Of a DNA stretch of 64,000 bases, positions 6,920-14,414 are shown in pieces; the stretch's first letter is position 1, and each line of letters begins with the position of its first letter. The stretch spans positions 3,063,501 to 3,127,500 of the forward strand of contig NZ_CP020370.1 of the NCBI RefSeq assembly GCF_002813775.1, in the 5' to 3' direction. Made by a program: the position numbers and the translations under genes. The notes beneath the pieces are model-generated. The model had not been told where the DNA came from. It did no database searches and saw only the letters and a program-made list of their open reading frames with translations. This DNA comes from Candidatus Thiodictyon syntrophicum. GTDB lineage: Bacteria > Pseudomonadota > Gammaproteobacteria > Chromatiales > Chromatiaceae.

Positions 6920-7327
6920 TGCTGGTCTTGGTCTTGCGTGCGGATGCCTGCCGTAGCGCGCTATCGGCCGGATATAGGCAGGCCTGACCGATGATAAAGG
7001 CCCCTCAATCTTATAGCTCGGGCGGGTGCCGGCCAGCGAGTACCCAGAGGCGGCGGGCGGGGACGATCGCTTAGCCAAGCTAGCGCGTAAGGCGGATACC
7101 GGAGAGACGATCCGCCGATGCTTGAAGCCGGGGCGGCGGAAGTTCCTTCGGCGTCGCGTGCTTACGACCCGCGGGGCTGGTGTCGGACTGGTGCTGGTCG
7201 GCCTGTCCGGCCTGTTCGCTGGTCCGCGCAGCGGACCCTACCGGCGCGGAGCCAACTCTGCGGGTCCGGTCTTCGGCCCGACCGCTGCGTGCCGGAACGA
7301 TGATCGAGCTTGGTCTTGGTCAAGGTC
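6920..7327. repeat. Non-coding stretch with a GGTCCGC palindrome
   Basis: I see no gene in these 408 bases, although they are GC-rich again after the cassette array. They hold a GGTCCGC-GCA-GCGGACC palindrome followed by CTA (7221-7237), one of at least six copies in the window (35764, 47735, 52360, 60021, 60879), and a degenerate repeat end GATAAAGGCC at about 6994-7003. Likely decayed intergenic sequence between the array and chromosomal genes. Confidence 0.5.
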
Positions 7328-7888
7328 CTAGTACCAAAATTCCGGATAACGCCGCGTCCGCGGTATGTTGTTGACCACCAGGGCGACCACCAGCAGGATC
7401 AGCGGCCCGAGGGTGGCCGGTATGAGCACATAGAGAAACCCGAGGGCGTGGATCTGCGCGGAGCCGATCACGGCGATCAAGGCGGTGGCCCCGCCCGGCG
7501 GATGCAGGGTCCTGGTCAGGTGCATCAGGGCGATGGCCGTTGCCACCGCGACGGCCTGGGCCAGCCAGGGCTCGGCCTGCAGGAGTTGCCAACTGGCCAC
7601 GCCCACCAGGGCCGACAGGGCGTGGCCGCCGATCAGGTTGCGGGGCTGGGCGAGCGGGCTGCGCGGGGTGCCGAAGAGGAGCACCGCCGAGGCGCCGAGT
7701 GAGCCGAGCATGAGCGTCAGGTCGGTCCCGGTGAGGAAGTGCTGATCGAGCCAGCCGACGGCCCCGATGCCGATGAAGGCCCCGATCCAGGACCAGATGA
7801 CTTCCTCCCGGCCCACCCGCGGCGGGCCGCCGGGGGTCGTCCCGCCCATCTTGCGCAGGTAGTCCGCCACCACCGATGCGAGACTCAC
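7328..7888 (-). CDS. HPP family integral membrane protein
   Basis: 186 residues with four to five hydrophobic helices and the family signature H-P-P-G-G-A (in TLHPPGGATALIA, about residues 127-139). HPP proteins are short membrane proteins; a cyanobacterial member has been linked to nitrite transport, but the general function is unsettled. The GTG start at 7888 overlaps the stop of the upstream CBS gene (GTGA). In many genomes HPP is fused or adjacent to CBS domains, so the pair probably makes a ligand-gated membrane unit, with the CBS protein sensing an adenine nucleotide. The substrate cannot be read from sequence. Confidence 0.85.
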   Translation of the reverse strand: MSLASVVADYLRKMGGTTPGGPPRVGREEVIWSWIGAFIGIGAVGWLDQHFLTGTDLTLMLGSLGASAVLLFGTPRSPLAQPRNLIGGHALSALVGVASWQLLQAEPWLAQAVAVATAIALMHLTRTLHPPGGATALIAVIGSAQIHALGFLYVLIPATLGPLILLVVALVVNNIPRTRRYPEFWY

Positions 7889-8526
7889 TGTGACTCGTCC
7901 AGGTGACAGGCGGTGAGAAAATCCTTGCGCAGCAAAAGGCCGCTGCAGCGCCCCTGGGCATCGACCACGGGCATCCCGCGGCCCGCGTGGCGGCGGAAGG
8001 CGGTCATGATCTCGCGCAGCCCGGCGTGCTCCGTGACCGTGACGGCCGGGGTGGTCATCATGGCGCTGGTCGCCGTGTCCTGACCGCGGTCCCCGAGGGT
8101 GCCGTCACCATCGAGCAGTTGCAGCAGCAGTTCGAGAAAGCTGGCGGCGCCGAGTTGGCGCAGCACGTCGGTTTCCGTCAGGACCCCCAACACGCGGCCG
8201 TCCGGGTCGATGACCGGCAAGGTCTTGACCCCTTGCTCGACGAAGGACCGCGCCGCCGCCCCCAGCGGGGTGGCGGGCGGCAGCCCGGTGATGCCCGTGC
8301 GCATCAGCCGGCCGGCGGTGAGCCCGTGGAACAGGCGTGCGACGGCGTGGGCGTGCGCCAGGTGGTAGATGATGCGGAAATCGGCCGTGGTGATGTCGAG
8401 ATAGCCCGGGATGTGACGCATCGCATCCAGGATATCCGCATCCGCGAGTTCGAGCTCCGGGACGGCGTCCGCATCGGGTGCCGCGTCTTCGGTTGCGGTG
8501 GTGCTGTTGGTCGTCATAGATGCCAT
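7885..8526 (-). CDS. Tandem CBS-domain protein
   Basis: 213 residues from the ATG at 8526; a second ATG at 8517 is possible, and longer readings run into repeat DNA. Two CBS domains are visible: about 75-130 (ends KTLPVIDPDGRVLGVLTETDVLRQL) and about 155-210 (ends GMPVVDAQGRCSGLLLRKDFL). The V-x-G-x-x-T-E-x-D motif is typical of adenosyl-nucleotide binding. Coupled to the HPP gene, it probably acts as its cytosolic regulatory subunit. The upstream region is the 331-bp nested palindrome, so the promoter must lie within or beyond it. Confidence 0.85.
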   Translation of the reverse strand: MASMTTNSTTATEDAAPDADAVPELELADADILDAMRHIPGYLDITTADFRIIYHLAHAHAVARLFHGLTAGRLMRTGITGLPPATPLGAAARSFVEQGVKTLPVIDPDGRVLGVLTETDVLRQLGAASFLELLLQLLDGDGTLGDRGQDTATSAMMTTPAVTVTEHAGLREIMTAFRRHAGRGMPVVDAQGRCSGLLLRKDFLTACHLDESQ

Positions 8527-8561
8527 AGATGATTGAGCCCTGGACTGCGGCTGAACACAAT

Positions 8562-8892
8562 CGTTGTCGTTGTCGTTGTCGTTGTCGTAATCGTGGTCGT
8601 AATCGTTGTCGCAATTGGAGAAGCGATGCACTTTGGGGTGCGAGAGAATCCGGGGCCTTGATCGTAACCCCGGCGAAGCCGCAGCGGCGAGCGCACGCGC
8701 GTAACCCTCGGACGCTGGGAGCGTCGCACCCCAGTGCGGCGCGGTCTCGCGAGCGAGCCTAGCGTTGCGTTCTGCGGATAGGCCGCGCCGCACTGGGGTG
8801 CGGCGCTCCCAGTGGCCGGAAAATGCGATCAAGGCCGAATCCGGAGCTTTACGATAGCCTCGATTACGACAACGACAACGACAACGACAACG
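8562..8892. repeat. Triple nested inverted repeat between the GGDEF/EAL and CBS genes
   Basis: Outer arms: four CGTTGT units ending in CGTAATCG at 8562-8593, with their exact reverse complement at 8861-8892 (32 bp, no mismatch). Middle: GGCCTTGATC at 8654-8663 against GATCAAGGCC at 8827-8836. Inner: a 30-bp arm at 8715-8744 starting CTGGGAGCG against 8783-8812, one mismatch. It occupies the whole 382-base gap 8527-8908. Such a structure could terminate the upstream transcript or extrude as a cruciform. The middle shell matches the element inside attC site 5. Confidence 0.85.
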
Positions 8893-8908
8893 GCGCTCGC
8901 ACCGCGGG

Positions 8909-11900
8909 CTAACGCGTGGCGATCGGCCAGTGAAGCAAATGCACCCCCAGCGACTCGGCGTCCAGCGGCGGGCCGAACAGATAACCCTGGGCGTAGCGGC
9001 AGTCGACGGCCCGCAGGACGTTGGACTGGACCTCGCGCTCGACGCCCAGGGCCATGACTTCAAGCCCCAGGTCGCGGCCCAGGCCGATGATGGCGCGGAT
9101 GATCGCCTTGTCGCGGGGGCCGCGGCCGAGCTCGCGCACGAAGGAGCCGTGGACCTTGAGCCGGTCGATGGGGACGCGGTTGAGACGGCCGAGCGCGCTG
9201 GAGCCGGTGCCGAAGTCGTCGACCACCAGGCGCACGCCCAGGGCGCGCAGATCGCTCAAGGCGGTGATGACGCGCGGGTTGTCACCCATGATGACCGACT
9301 CGGTGACCTCCAGTTCCAGGTCGCCGGGGGCAATCCCGGTTTCCTCCAGGACCGCGCGCACGGCCGGTAACAGGGTGGCCCGTTCGAGCTGCTGGATCGA
9401 GACGTTGACGGCGATCGTGGGGATCGCGAGCCCGGCCGCCCGCCAGGCGGCCAATTGCGCGCACGCCTGGGCCAGGACCCAATCGCCGATCTCGCTGACC
9501 AGACCGATCCGCTCGGCGATGGGGATGAAGCGTGCCGGCGCGATGCTGCCCAGTTCCGGGTGGGTCCAGCGCGCCAGGGCCTCGATCCCGCACAGGCGGC
9601 CGTCGGCCAGAACCACCTGGGGCTGGTAGTGCACCCGCAGTTCGTCGCGGGCCAGGGCGCCGCGCAGCGCGGTCTCCAGTGCGTGCTGCTCCTGGATGGC
9701 GGCGGTCATCTCCGGGGCGTGGAACTGGTACTGGCCGCGCCCCCGTTCCTTGGCCCGGTACATGGCCAGGTCAGCGCTCTGCAGCAGGGTCTCGGCGTCG
9801 GCCCCGTCGGTCGGGTGCAGCGCGATGCCGATGCTCGCGGAGATATGGATCGCGTGGTTATCGATAGGGATGGTCTCGGCCAACACGCTCAGACAGGCGT
9901 CGGCCGCGGTCGCGGCGCCGATGGCATCGGTCTCGCCGTCCAAGAGGATCAGGAACTCGTCTCCGCCGTGCCTGGCCAGGGTGTCGGCGGCGCGCAGGCG
10001 CTCTCCGAGCCGCTCGGCCACCACCTCCAGCACGCGATCACCGACTCCATGGCCCAGGGTGTCGTTGACTTCCTTGAAGCCGTCCAGGTCGACGAACAGG
10101 AGCGCCAGGCGCCCCGCATCGCGGCGGGCACGGCGGATGGCGTGGGCCAGGCGGTCCTGGAGCAGCACGCGGTTGGGCAGCCGGGTCAGGGCGTCGTGGT
10201 GGGCGAGGAAGTCCAGGCGCTCCTGGGAGCGCTTGAGCTGGCTGATGTCGCTGAAGACGGCCACATAGTGGGTGGTCTGGCCGCTATGGTCAGACACCGC
10301 GCTGATGGTCAGCCACTCGGGGAAAATCTCCAGGTTCTTGCGGCGATTCCAGATCTCTCCCTGCCATTGTCCGGTCGCGCTCAGCGACTGCCAGAGTTGC
10401 GCGTAGAAACCCTGGTCGTGGCGTCCGGAACGCAGCACGCGCGGGGTCTGGCCCAGGATCTCCGACTCGGCGTAGCCCGTGATCCGGGTGAAGGCCTGAT
10501 TGACAGCCAGGATGCGCGCCTGCGCGTCGGTGATGATGACGCCCTCGCTGGTACTCTCGAAGACCCGGGCGGCCTGGCGCAGGCGCTCCTCGGTCTGCCG
10601 GATGTCGGTCACGTCCTGCAGGGTCCCGGACAGGATGCTCGGCCGACCCGCTGGGTCGCGCTCGACATGACCGCGGGCGTGGATATAGCAGGGTGCGCCA
10701 TCCGGGCGCAGGACCTTCACCTCGTGCTCGAAGGGGGTGCCGTCGGTCAGGGCGCGGGCGATGTCGGTCTCGAACAGCGTGCGGTGGTCGGGGTCGATGA
10801 GGGCGGCGACGGACGCCAGGTCCGGGGATTCTGTGCTCGGGTCGAGCCCCAGGTTGACGGTTACCTGGGGTGACCACTGGAGCTTAGCGGCGGCGATGTC
10901 ATAGTGCCAGTCCCCCAGTCGGGCCAGGCGCTGGGCCTCCAGGAGTCGGGCGTTGGTCTGCCGCAGGGCCGCGTCGGCGCGCAGGGACTCCACCCGGTCC
11001 ACGATCATGGCGGCGATCGCCGTGACCATCGACTGGTCCGCCGGCGTGTAGTCCGCGGGCTTGTTGCCGACGCCCATAATGGCGACCAGGCGCCCGCTGC
11101 GCTTGACCGGGACGGTCAGTTCCCGGGTCAGGGCGACATGCCCCTCGGGTGTGCCCTTGCGGTGGGGCAGGGCAGCGTAATCGTTGTGTACGACCGGGGC
11201 GTCCTGCCGGGCACAGTCCGCCCAGACGCCCGCCTGACTCAGCGGATAGTGTCGGCGCAGGTCGGTGACCTGGCACCCTTGCGCCAGGGTCTGGGTGGAC
11301 CAGGCCTGGAGGGACAGGTTTTCCTGGTCGGTGTCGATGAAATGGAAGAACGCGGCGCGACTGTCGGTCATGCGCTCGGCGGTGGCCAGCGCGGTCGCCA
11401 GCAGCGTCTCCAGATCGGCGCTGGCCGGGCCCGTGGTGAGGGCGAGGCGCGCCTGCATCAGCGCCTGGTCGCGTCGGGCCGCCGTGACGTCGCGCAGCGT
11501 CGACACCACGCCCTGGGAGAGGTCGGTCCGCTCCACGGCGGCGCAGGTCAGCAGGGTGTCGATGATCTGGCCGTCGCGGCGGCGCAGGCGAAACTCAAGT
11601 TCAATACTGCCGTCCCGGGCGAGCGTCGCATAGACCTCCTGACCGATGCGCAGGAACTCCGCCTCGGAGGTGAAGACCAGGCGCGTTGATTGGCCCAGCA
11701 GCGACTCGCGCGGGTAACCGGTCAGTTCACACAGGCGGTCGTTCACCTCCACGAACACCCGGTCCACCAGCATGAAGATGCCCACCGGAGCGCTCTGCAG
11801 CAGCACCTTCAAGCGCGACTCGCTGCTGGCGGCCGCCGCGGCGGCGCTGCCCGCAGCGTGCACGCGCTCGCCCGTCCCGACGGCGGTCGTCGGTCCGTCC

Positions 11901-11938
11901 CGGGGGGGCGGGGGCATGGGGGGCGCATCCGAGGGCAT
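8909..11938 (-). CDS. Multisensor diguanylate cyclase/phosphodiesterase (PAS-GAF-PAS-PAS-GGDEF-EAL)
   Basis: About 1009 residues if the start is ATG 11938 (MPSDAPP); longer forms up to 12121 are open but look non-coding. Order: Pro/Ala-rich leader, PAS (about 40-155), GAF (about 170-310), PAS (330-460), PAS (465-585), GGDEF (about 600-755), EAL (about 775-1005). The cyclase site is intact (ARHGGDEF) and so is the inhibitory RxxD site (RAAD, five residues before). In the EAL domain the EAL, NVS, E-x-x-ES and DDFGTG motifs are kept. However, the usual K-I-D is K-V-H, and the E-G-V-E motif reads L-G-V-E, so a catalytic Glu seems lost. I expect a cyclase with a weak or non-catalytic EAL domain. 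No membrane segment. Confidence 0.9.
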   Translation of the reverse strand: MPSDAPPMPPPPRDGPTTAVGTGERVHAAGSAAAAAASSESRLKVLLQSAPVGIFMLVDRVFVEVNDRLCELTGYPRESLLGQSTRLVFTSEAEFLRIGQEVYATLARDGSIELEFRLRRRDGQIIDTLLTCAAVERTDLSQGVVSTLRDVTAARRDQALMQARLALTTGPASADLETLLATALATAERMTDSRAAFFHFIDTDQENLSLQAWSTQTLAQGCQVTDLRRHYPLSQAGVWADCARQDAPVVHNDYAALPHRKGTPEGHVALTRELTVPVKRSGRLVAIMGVGNKPADYTPADQSMVTAIAAMIVDRVESLRADAALRQTNARLLEAQRLARLGDWHYDIAAAKLQWSPQVTVNLGLDPSTESPDLASVAALIDPDHRTLFETDIARALTDGTPFEHEVKVLRPDGAPCYIHARGHVERDPAGRPSILSGTLQDVTDIRQTEERLRQAARVFESTSEGVIITDAQARILAVNQAFTRITGYAESEILGQTPRVLRSGRHDQGFYAQLWQSLSATGQWQGEIWNRRKNLEIFPEWLTISAVSDHSGQTTHYVAVFSDISQLKRSQERLDFLAHHDALTRLPNRVLLQDRLAHAIRRARRDAGRLALLFVDLDGFKEVNDTLGHGVGDRVLEVVAERLGERLRAADTLARHGGDEFLILLDGETDAIGAATAADACLSVLAETIPIDNHAIHISASIGIALHPTDGADAETLLQSADLAMYRAKERGRGQYQFHAPEMTAAIQEQHALETALRGALARDELRVHYQPQVVLADGRLCGIEALARWTHPELGSIAPARFIPIAERIGLVSEIGDWVLAQACAQLAAWRAAGLAIPTIAVNVSIQQLERATLLPAVRAVLEETGIAPGDLELEVTESVIMGDNPRVITALSDLRALGVRLVVDDFGTGSSALGRLNRVPIDRLKVHGSFVRELGRGPRDKAIIRAIIGLGRDLGLEVMALGVEREVQSNVLRAVDCRYAQGYLFGPPLDAESLGVHLLHWPIATR

Positions 11939-12249
11939 TGTGATTGCTGGTCTGGGGGTTGCGGGGGAGGCCGCGGCGACTCGATCGACGTTCAGCTTAC
12001 CCCGAGTGTCCGTCCACAACCAGTCTTTTCGGCCCCTGTTGCGGTCCGTCCGGCGGGGCGTCGTCCGGCGATTTTTCAAAGTATCGATGAAGAACCGTGC
12101 GCGCCCCCTGCCCGCTGCCATACAATCCGCGTTTTGGCGGGGCTTTGCGGCCGGGTGTCGCGGCGCTGTCCGTGCCCTCTCCCGGGTCGCGACCGTCCGC
12201 CCCCGGTTCTTTTCTCTGCGCGACCCTGAACAGCAGGTAATTCTCTACC
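11939..12249. other. Divergent intergenic region between GGDEF/EAL gene and opgG
   Basis: These 311 bases separate divergently transcribed genes and must hold both promoters. I found no convincing -35/-10 pair or strong palindrome. The only A/T-leaning patch is around 12068-12090 (GCGATTTTTCAAAGTATCGATG). Part of it may code for a longer N terminus of the minus-strand gene. Confidence 0.4.
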
Positions 12250-13848
12250 ATGATCCCGAGACGTTGCGGATTCCTCCCCCTTGGTGCGGCCCTGGCGCTC
12301 ACCGTTGCGGCGCTTACGGCAGGGGCCTGGGGCCTGGCCGCGGCTGGCCCCGCGGCCCGCGGTTCCGACCAGGGGGTGCCCGGCCACTTCACCTTCGCCT
12401 CCGTGGTGCGCCGTGCCGGTGACCTGGCGGCGGGGCCCTACCAGCCGGATCAGCCCGCGCTGCCCGCCTTCTTCGCCGACCTGAACTACGATCAATACCG
12501 CGATCTGCGCTTCAAACGCGATCAGTCCATCTGGCGGGCCGAGTCCCTCCCGTTCCAGGTCGAACTCTTCCCGCGTGGCGGGCTGTTCAAGGACCGGGTG
12601 ACGATCAACCTGATCGAGAACGGCAAGGCCGTCGCGGTGCCCTTCAAGAGCAGCCTGTACAAATACGGCAATAAGGAAAATGAAAAAGACCTGTCGGAGG
12701 TCCTGTCCGAAGTCCCCGAGGATCTCGGTTTCGCCGGGGTGCGCCTGCTCTACCCGCTCAATCGCGACGATGTCTTCGACGAGCTGGCGGTCTTCCTGGG
12801 GGCGAGCTATTTCCGCGCTGTGCCCCAGGGACTCAACTACGGGATCAGCGCCCGGGGGCTCGCCATCGACACCGGGCTCGCAAGCAAGGAGGAATTCCCG
12901 ATCTTTCGTGAGTTCTGGCTGGAGAAACCGGACCGCGACGCCACCTCGATCACCATCTATGCCTTGCTGGACAGTGCGAGCGTCGCCGGGGCCTATCGGT
13001 TCCTGATCACCCCGGGGCTGGAGACGGTCATTGATGTGAAGGCCCAGTTGTTCTTCCGGGAACGGGTGAAGAAGCTCGGGCTGGCCCCGCTGACCAGTAT
13101 GTTCTTTCACGCCGAGGATACCGACCGCTTCATGGACGACTTCCGCCCCGAGGTCCACGACTCCGACGGCTTGTTCGTAGAGACCGGCAGCGGGGAGCGC
13201 ATCTGGCGCCCCTTGGTCAATTCCAAGGGCCTGCGGATCAGCGACTTCCATGCCGACAACCCCCGCGCCTTCGGACTGCTGCAGCGCGACCGCGACTTTG
13301 CGAACTACCAGGACCTGGAGGCCCGCTACGAGAAGCGCCCGAGTGCGTTGGTGGAGCCCGACGGTGACTGGGGCAAGGGGATGGTGGAGTTGGTCCAGAT
13401 CCCGAGCGACTCCGAGCGTTATGACAACATCGCGGCCTTCTGGGTGCCGGAGCGTATGCCCTCGACCAGCAAGCCCTTCGAGTACAACTACCGCCTGCGC
13501 CTCGCGGCCGATCCGGAGGCGAAACTGACCGGCGGGCGCACCCTGTCCACGCGCATCGGCGCCGGCGGCACCAGCACGCTGGATTCCAACAAGCGCAAAT
13601 TCGTGGTCGACTTCATCGGCCCGACCCTGGCCGGTCTGCCGGCCGATACCCCGGTCGAGGCCGTGGTCACGACCTCCGTCGGTATCCTGTCCAAGCCGGT
13701 GGTTCAGCCCAACCCGGAGGCCCGGGGTTGGCGGCTGTTCTTTGAACTGAGCCCCGACGGCGACGGTCCCGTGGACCTGCGCGCCTACCTGAAGAAGGGT
13801 GATGACGTGCTGAGCGAGACCTGGAGCTTCCAATGGAATCGGGAATAG
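12250..13848 (+). CDS. opgG: Periplasmic glucan biosynthesis protein OpgG (MdoG)
   Basis: 532 residues, the usual OpgG length. An N-terminal signal peptide (about 1-35, Arg start then an Ala/Leu core) exports it. The body shows OpgG landmarks: ADLNYDQYRDLRFKRDQSIW near residue 75, GASYFRAVPQGLNYGISARGLAIDT near 190, and the C-terminal Ig-like domain ending WSFQWN. OpgG is the periplasmic partner of the glucosyltransferase OpgH, shaping osmoregulated periplasmic glucans that matter at low osmolarity. It heads an overlapping operon with a 193-residue protein and opgH. Confidence 0.95.
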   Translation: MIPRRCGFLPLGAALALTVAALTAGAWGLAAAGPAARGSDQGVPGHFTFASVVRRAGDLAAGPYQPDQPALPAFFADLNYDQYRDLRFKRDQSIWRAESLPFQVELFPRGGLFKDRVTINLIENGKAVAVPFKSSLYKYGNKENEKDLSEVLSEVPEDLGFAGVRLLYPLNRDDVFDELAVFLGASYFRAVPQGLNYGISARGLAIDTGLASKEEFPIFREFWLEKPDRDATSITIYALLDSASVAGAYRFLITPGLETVIDVKAQLFFRERVKKLGLAPLTSMFFHAEDTDRFMDDFRPEVHDSDGLFVETGSGERIWRPLVNSKGLRISDFHADNPRAFGLLQRDRDFANYQDLEARYEKRPSALVEPDGDWGKGMVELVQIPSDSERYDNIAAFWVPERMPSTSKPFEYNYRLRLAADPEAKLTGGRTLSTRIGAGGTSTLDSNKRKFVVDFIGPTLAGLPADTPVEAVVTTSVGILSKPVVQPNPEARGWRLFFELSPDGDGPVDLRAYLKKGDDVLSETWSFQWNRE

Positions 13849-14414
13849 CGGCGGCGACGGCCGCCATGGGGCAGATCGCCGACGCGGCCCCCGTGGAGGA
13901 GTCCGGCCAGCCCGCGGCGCCCTGGGAGCAGGTCGCCGGACGGGTAGCCGACTATCTGCGCGCCCTGGGTGTCACCGACCCGGTGCACCTGGAGCGGCTC
14001 GGGTTGCGCATCCGCGAGCGTTTCGAGGCGCGTGTCGGTCGGGCCAAGCTGGAAGACCCGGTGGAGGCCGCCATCGAGGTGACCTATGCCCTGCTCGACC
14101 GTTGGTTGAGCGCCGAGTTGGGCATCGTGGGTGATCGCGACGCCCTGTTTACCGCGCGTGCGGCCGTCCTGAGCGGCGCGGTGCCGGGCTGGGCGGCGCG
14201 CTTTGCCGGGGTCTCCGAAGAGTCCTGTGCCGCCGCGATCCGCGCGGCCGGCGTCCAGGCGCTGCCCGCGGACGCGCCCCTGACCATGGTGCCGAACACG
14301 ATAGAACTCTTCTGGCGTCGCGTCGGCCGGGCGATTGCCGCCGGCCTGCGGCGCCTGATCGGCCTGCTGCCGGGTGATGCCGCCGCCGATCCGCACCAGG
14401 GACCCCCGCGATGA
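13833..14414 (+). CDS. Hypothetical protein between opgG and opgH
   Basis: 193 residues; it overlaps opgG by 16 bases and opgH by 4 (ATGA), so all three are co-translated. It is soluble and helical (repeated patterns such as VADYLRALGVTDPVHLERLGLRIRERFEAR), with Pro-rich ends and no signal peptide or membrane segment. The OpgH downstream lacks the long cytoplasmic N-terminal region of the E. coli protein (about 847 residues against 702 here). This protein may supply that part in trans, but I see no sequence similarity that proves it. Confidence 0.75.
   Translation: MESGIAAATAAMGQIADAAPVEESGQPAAPWEQVAGRVADYLRALGVTDPVHLERLGLRIRERFEARVGRAKLEDPVEAAIEVTYALLDRWLSAELGIVGDRDALFTARAAVLSGAVPGWAARFAGVSEESCAAAIRAAGVQALPADAPLTMVPNTIELFWRRVGRAIAAGLRRLIGLLPGDAAADPHQGPPR

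Noticed and set aside
8562-8610. CGTTGT tandem units as a CRISPR-like array
   Set aside because: There are no spacers of constant length, and the units are a plain hexamer microsatellite forming one arm of an inverted repeat.
12076-13833. Long open frame antisense to opgG
   Set aside because: It mirrors a GC-rich gene with clear OpgG similarity; the antisense translation has no recognisable domain and reflects high third-position GC. The same applies to other long antisense frames, e.g. over fabI and the ETF genes.
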